From: Hymenobacter citatus
GTDB lineage: Bacteria > Bacteroidota > Bacteroidia > Cytophagales > Hymenobacteraceae
Direction of reading: 5' to 3'
Assembly: GCF_014333615.1 (NCBI RefSeq)
Contig: NZ_JACSCY010000011.1
Span: forward strand, 1-64,000
Length of the DNA stretch: 64,000 nucleotides
In this document: positions 63,456 through 64,000 of the stretch, one piece after another
Numbering within the stretch: the first letter of the stretch is position 1
Layout: the number at the start of each line of letters is the position of its first letter
Position numbers and translations under genes: made by a program
Notes under the pieces: model-generated
Told to the model about the DNA's origin: nothing
Databases searched by the model: none
Seen by the model: only the letters and a program-made list of their open reading frames with translations

Positions 63456-63743
63456 TTAGATACCGCTGTAGAAGTCGATTACGTCGCCTTCTTTCACGGT
63501 TACAATAGCCTTTTTGCCATGAGGGCGGCGGCCGCTTACAGCACCACCCTTCGTGAATTTCGATTTTACTTTACCATTCGTGCGGATGGTGCTAATGCCC
63601 GTAACCGTCACGCCGTAAAATTGCTCGACATCCTTTTTGATTTGAACCTTGTTAGCCGTACGAGTTACTTCAAACACGTACTGGCCTTTTTCGTTCAGGC
63701 TGGTAGCCTTTTCGGTTACAACCGGTTTTTTCAGCGTGCTCAT
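63456..63743 (-). CDS. rplW: 50S ribosomal protein L23
   Basis: A 95-residue protein at the exit tunnel; docking site for trigger factor and SRP. It starts MSTLKKPVVTEKATSLNEKG and has VQIKKDVEQFYGVTVTGIST and AVSGRRPHGKKAIVTVKEGD. Its ATG overlaps the rplD stop by one base (TAATG). Confidence 0.96.
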   Translation of the reverse strand: MSTLKKPVVTEKATSLNEKGQYVFEVTRTANKVQIKKDVEQFYGVTVTGISTIRTNGKVKSKFTKGGAVSGRRPHGKKAIVTVKEGDVIDFYSGI

Positions 63744-64000
63744 TATTCAGCAGTGGTATAAAGTTGTTCTAAAGACTTCAGACCATCTTCTGACAACAGC
63801 AAGGTGTCAGTGTTCAGCAAGTCGTGCGTGTTCAACGCTACTGGAGTAGCTACGCTTACTTTCTGAATGTTGCGAGCCGACAGAACAACGTTCTTATCAA
63901 CTTCACCAGTTACTAGCAGGGTCTTCTTACCGTTGTTCAGCTTCAGACCGGCTAAGATGTTCGCGAAATCTTTTGTCTTTGGAGCCGACAGCGTGATGTT
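63743..64000 (-). CDS. rplD: 50S ribosomal protein L4, C-terminal part (cut by window)
   Basis: The minus-strand frame runs off the window; the visible 85 residues (NITLSAPKTKDFANILAGLK, TLLVTGEVDKNVVLSARNI and an end EQLYTTAE) are the C-terminal half of L4, which lines the exit tunnel. The stop TAA overlaps the ATG of rplW by one base. The gene is consistent with the S10 order rplC-rplD-rplW, the first of which would lie beyond 64000. Confidence 0.9.
   Translation of the reverse strand, partial: NITLSAPKTKDFANILAGLKLNNGKKTLLVTGEVDKNVVLSARNIQKVSVATPVALNTHDLLNTDTLLLSEDGLKSLEQLYTTAE

Overview
The window looks like a chromosomal segment of a Bacteroidota bacterium of the Cytophagales, most likely Hymenobacter or a close relative. 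The reasons are: gene starts without Shine-Dalgarno sites; several exact copies of the Bacteroidota -7 promoter box TAnnTTTG; an S10-spc-alpha ribosomal cluster carrying map, secY, infA and a zinc-free L36 and running into rplQ and eno; family types common in this phylum (DUF3089, DUF4097, SPOR, CarboxypepD_reg-like, DUF4442, GH43, GH29, HscA-type Hsp70); and a fairly GC-rich background. The genus is an inference, not something the sequence proves.

Layout. Bases 1-2510: a 66-base perfect palindrome, AT-rich non-coding DNA, a membrane protein with a carboxypeptidase-regulatory-like domain, and a tandem pair of roadblock/LC7-like proteins. Bases 2567-5744 (minus strand): a four-gene run of envelope proteins (small unknown protein, coiled-coil exported protein, SHOCT membrane protein, DUF3089 lipoprotein). 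Bases 5879-11496: a small basic protein, then a minus-strand run FUSC transporter, AmpG-like MFS transporter and gluconokinase, and a bestrophin-like channel. Bases 11710-16085: a membrane-anchored MutS-family ATPase, a double TonB_C protein and a diadenylate-cyclase-domain protein. Bases 16258-24405: GH43 lipoprotein, DUF4442 hotdog protein, an ECF sigma / anti-sigma-like / DUF4097 operon, an ALDH7 dehydrogenase and a zinc-dependent phospholipase C-like protein. Bases 24617-30887: HtrA protease, Hsp20, an outer-membrane protein, an M20 amidohydrolase, a SPOR lipoprotein and deoC. Bases 31038-42970: secA, glf with a glycosyltransferase, dapF with a GNAT gene, a divergent rRNA-methyltransferase-like gene, Ppx/GppA, an Ldh2-family dehydrogenase and an L,D-transpeptidase. 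Bases 43194-49542: GH29 fucosidase, HscA-like Hsp70, a DivIC/FtsB-like septation protein and enolase. Bases 49739-64000 (minus strand): the ribosomal supercluster from rplQ back to a partial rplD.

How the genes fit together. Most of the window is housekeeping: translation, Sec export (secA, secY), envelope stress and quality control (htrA, hsp20, ECF operon), cell-wall precursor and remodelling functions (dapF, L,D-transpeptidase, AmpG-like transporter), surface glycan synthesis (glf and glycosyltransferase) and polysaccharide breakdown (GH43, GH29).

No single undescribed system stands out. The signals I find most worth following are: near-perfect long inverted repeats of at least three families placed between genes; core promoter boxes only 4-5 bases from the ATG of three genes, which predicts leaderless mRNAs; a terminator plus promoter that splits the spc operon between rpsN and rpsH; the paired roadblock proteins; and an over-used 8-mer CCTACCCC/GGGGTAGG. 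No rRNA, tRNA, CRISPR array, insertion sequence or phage was found.
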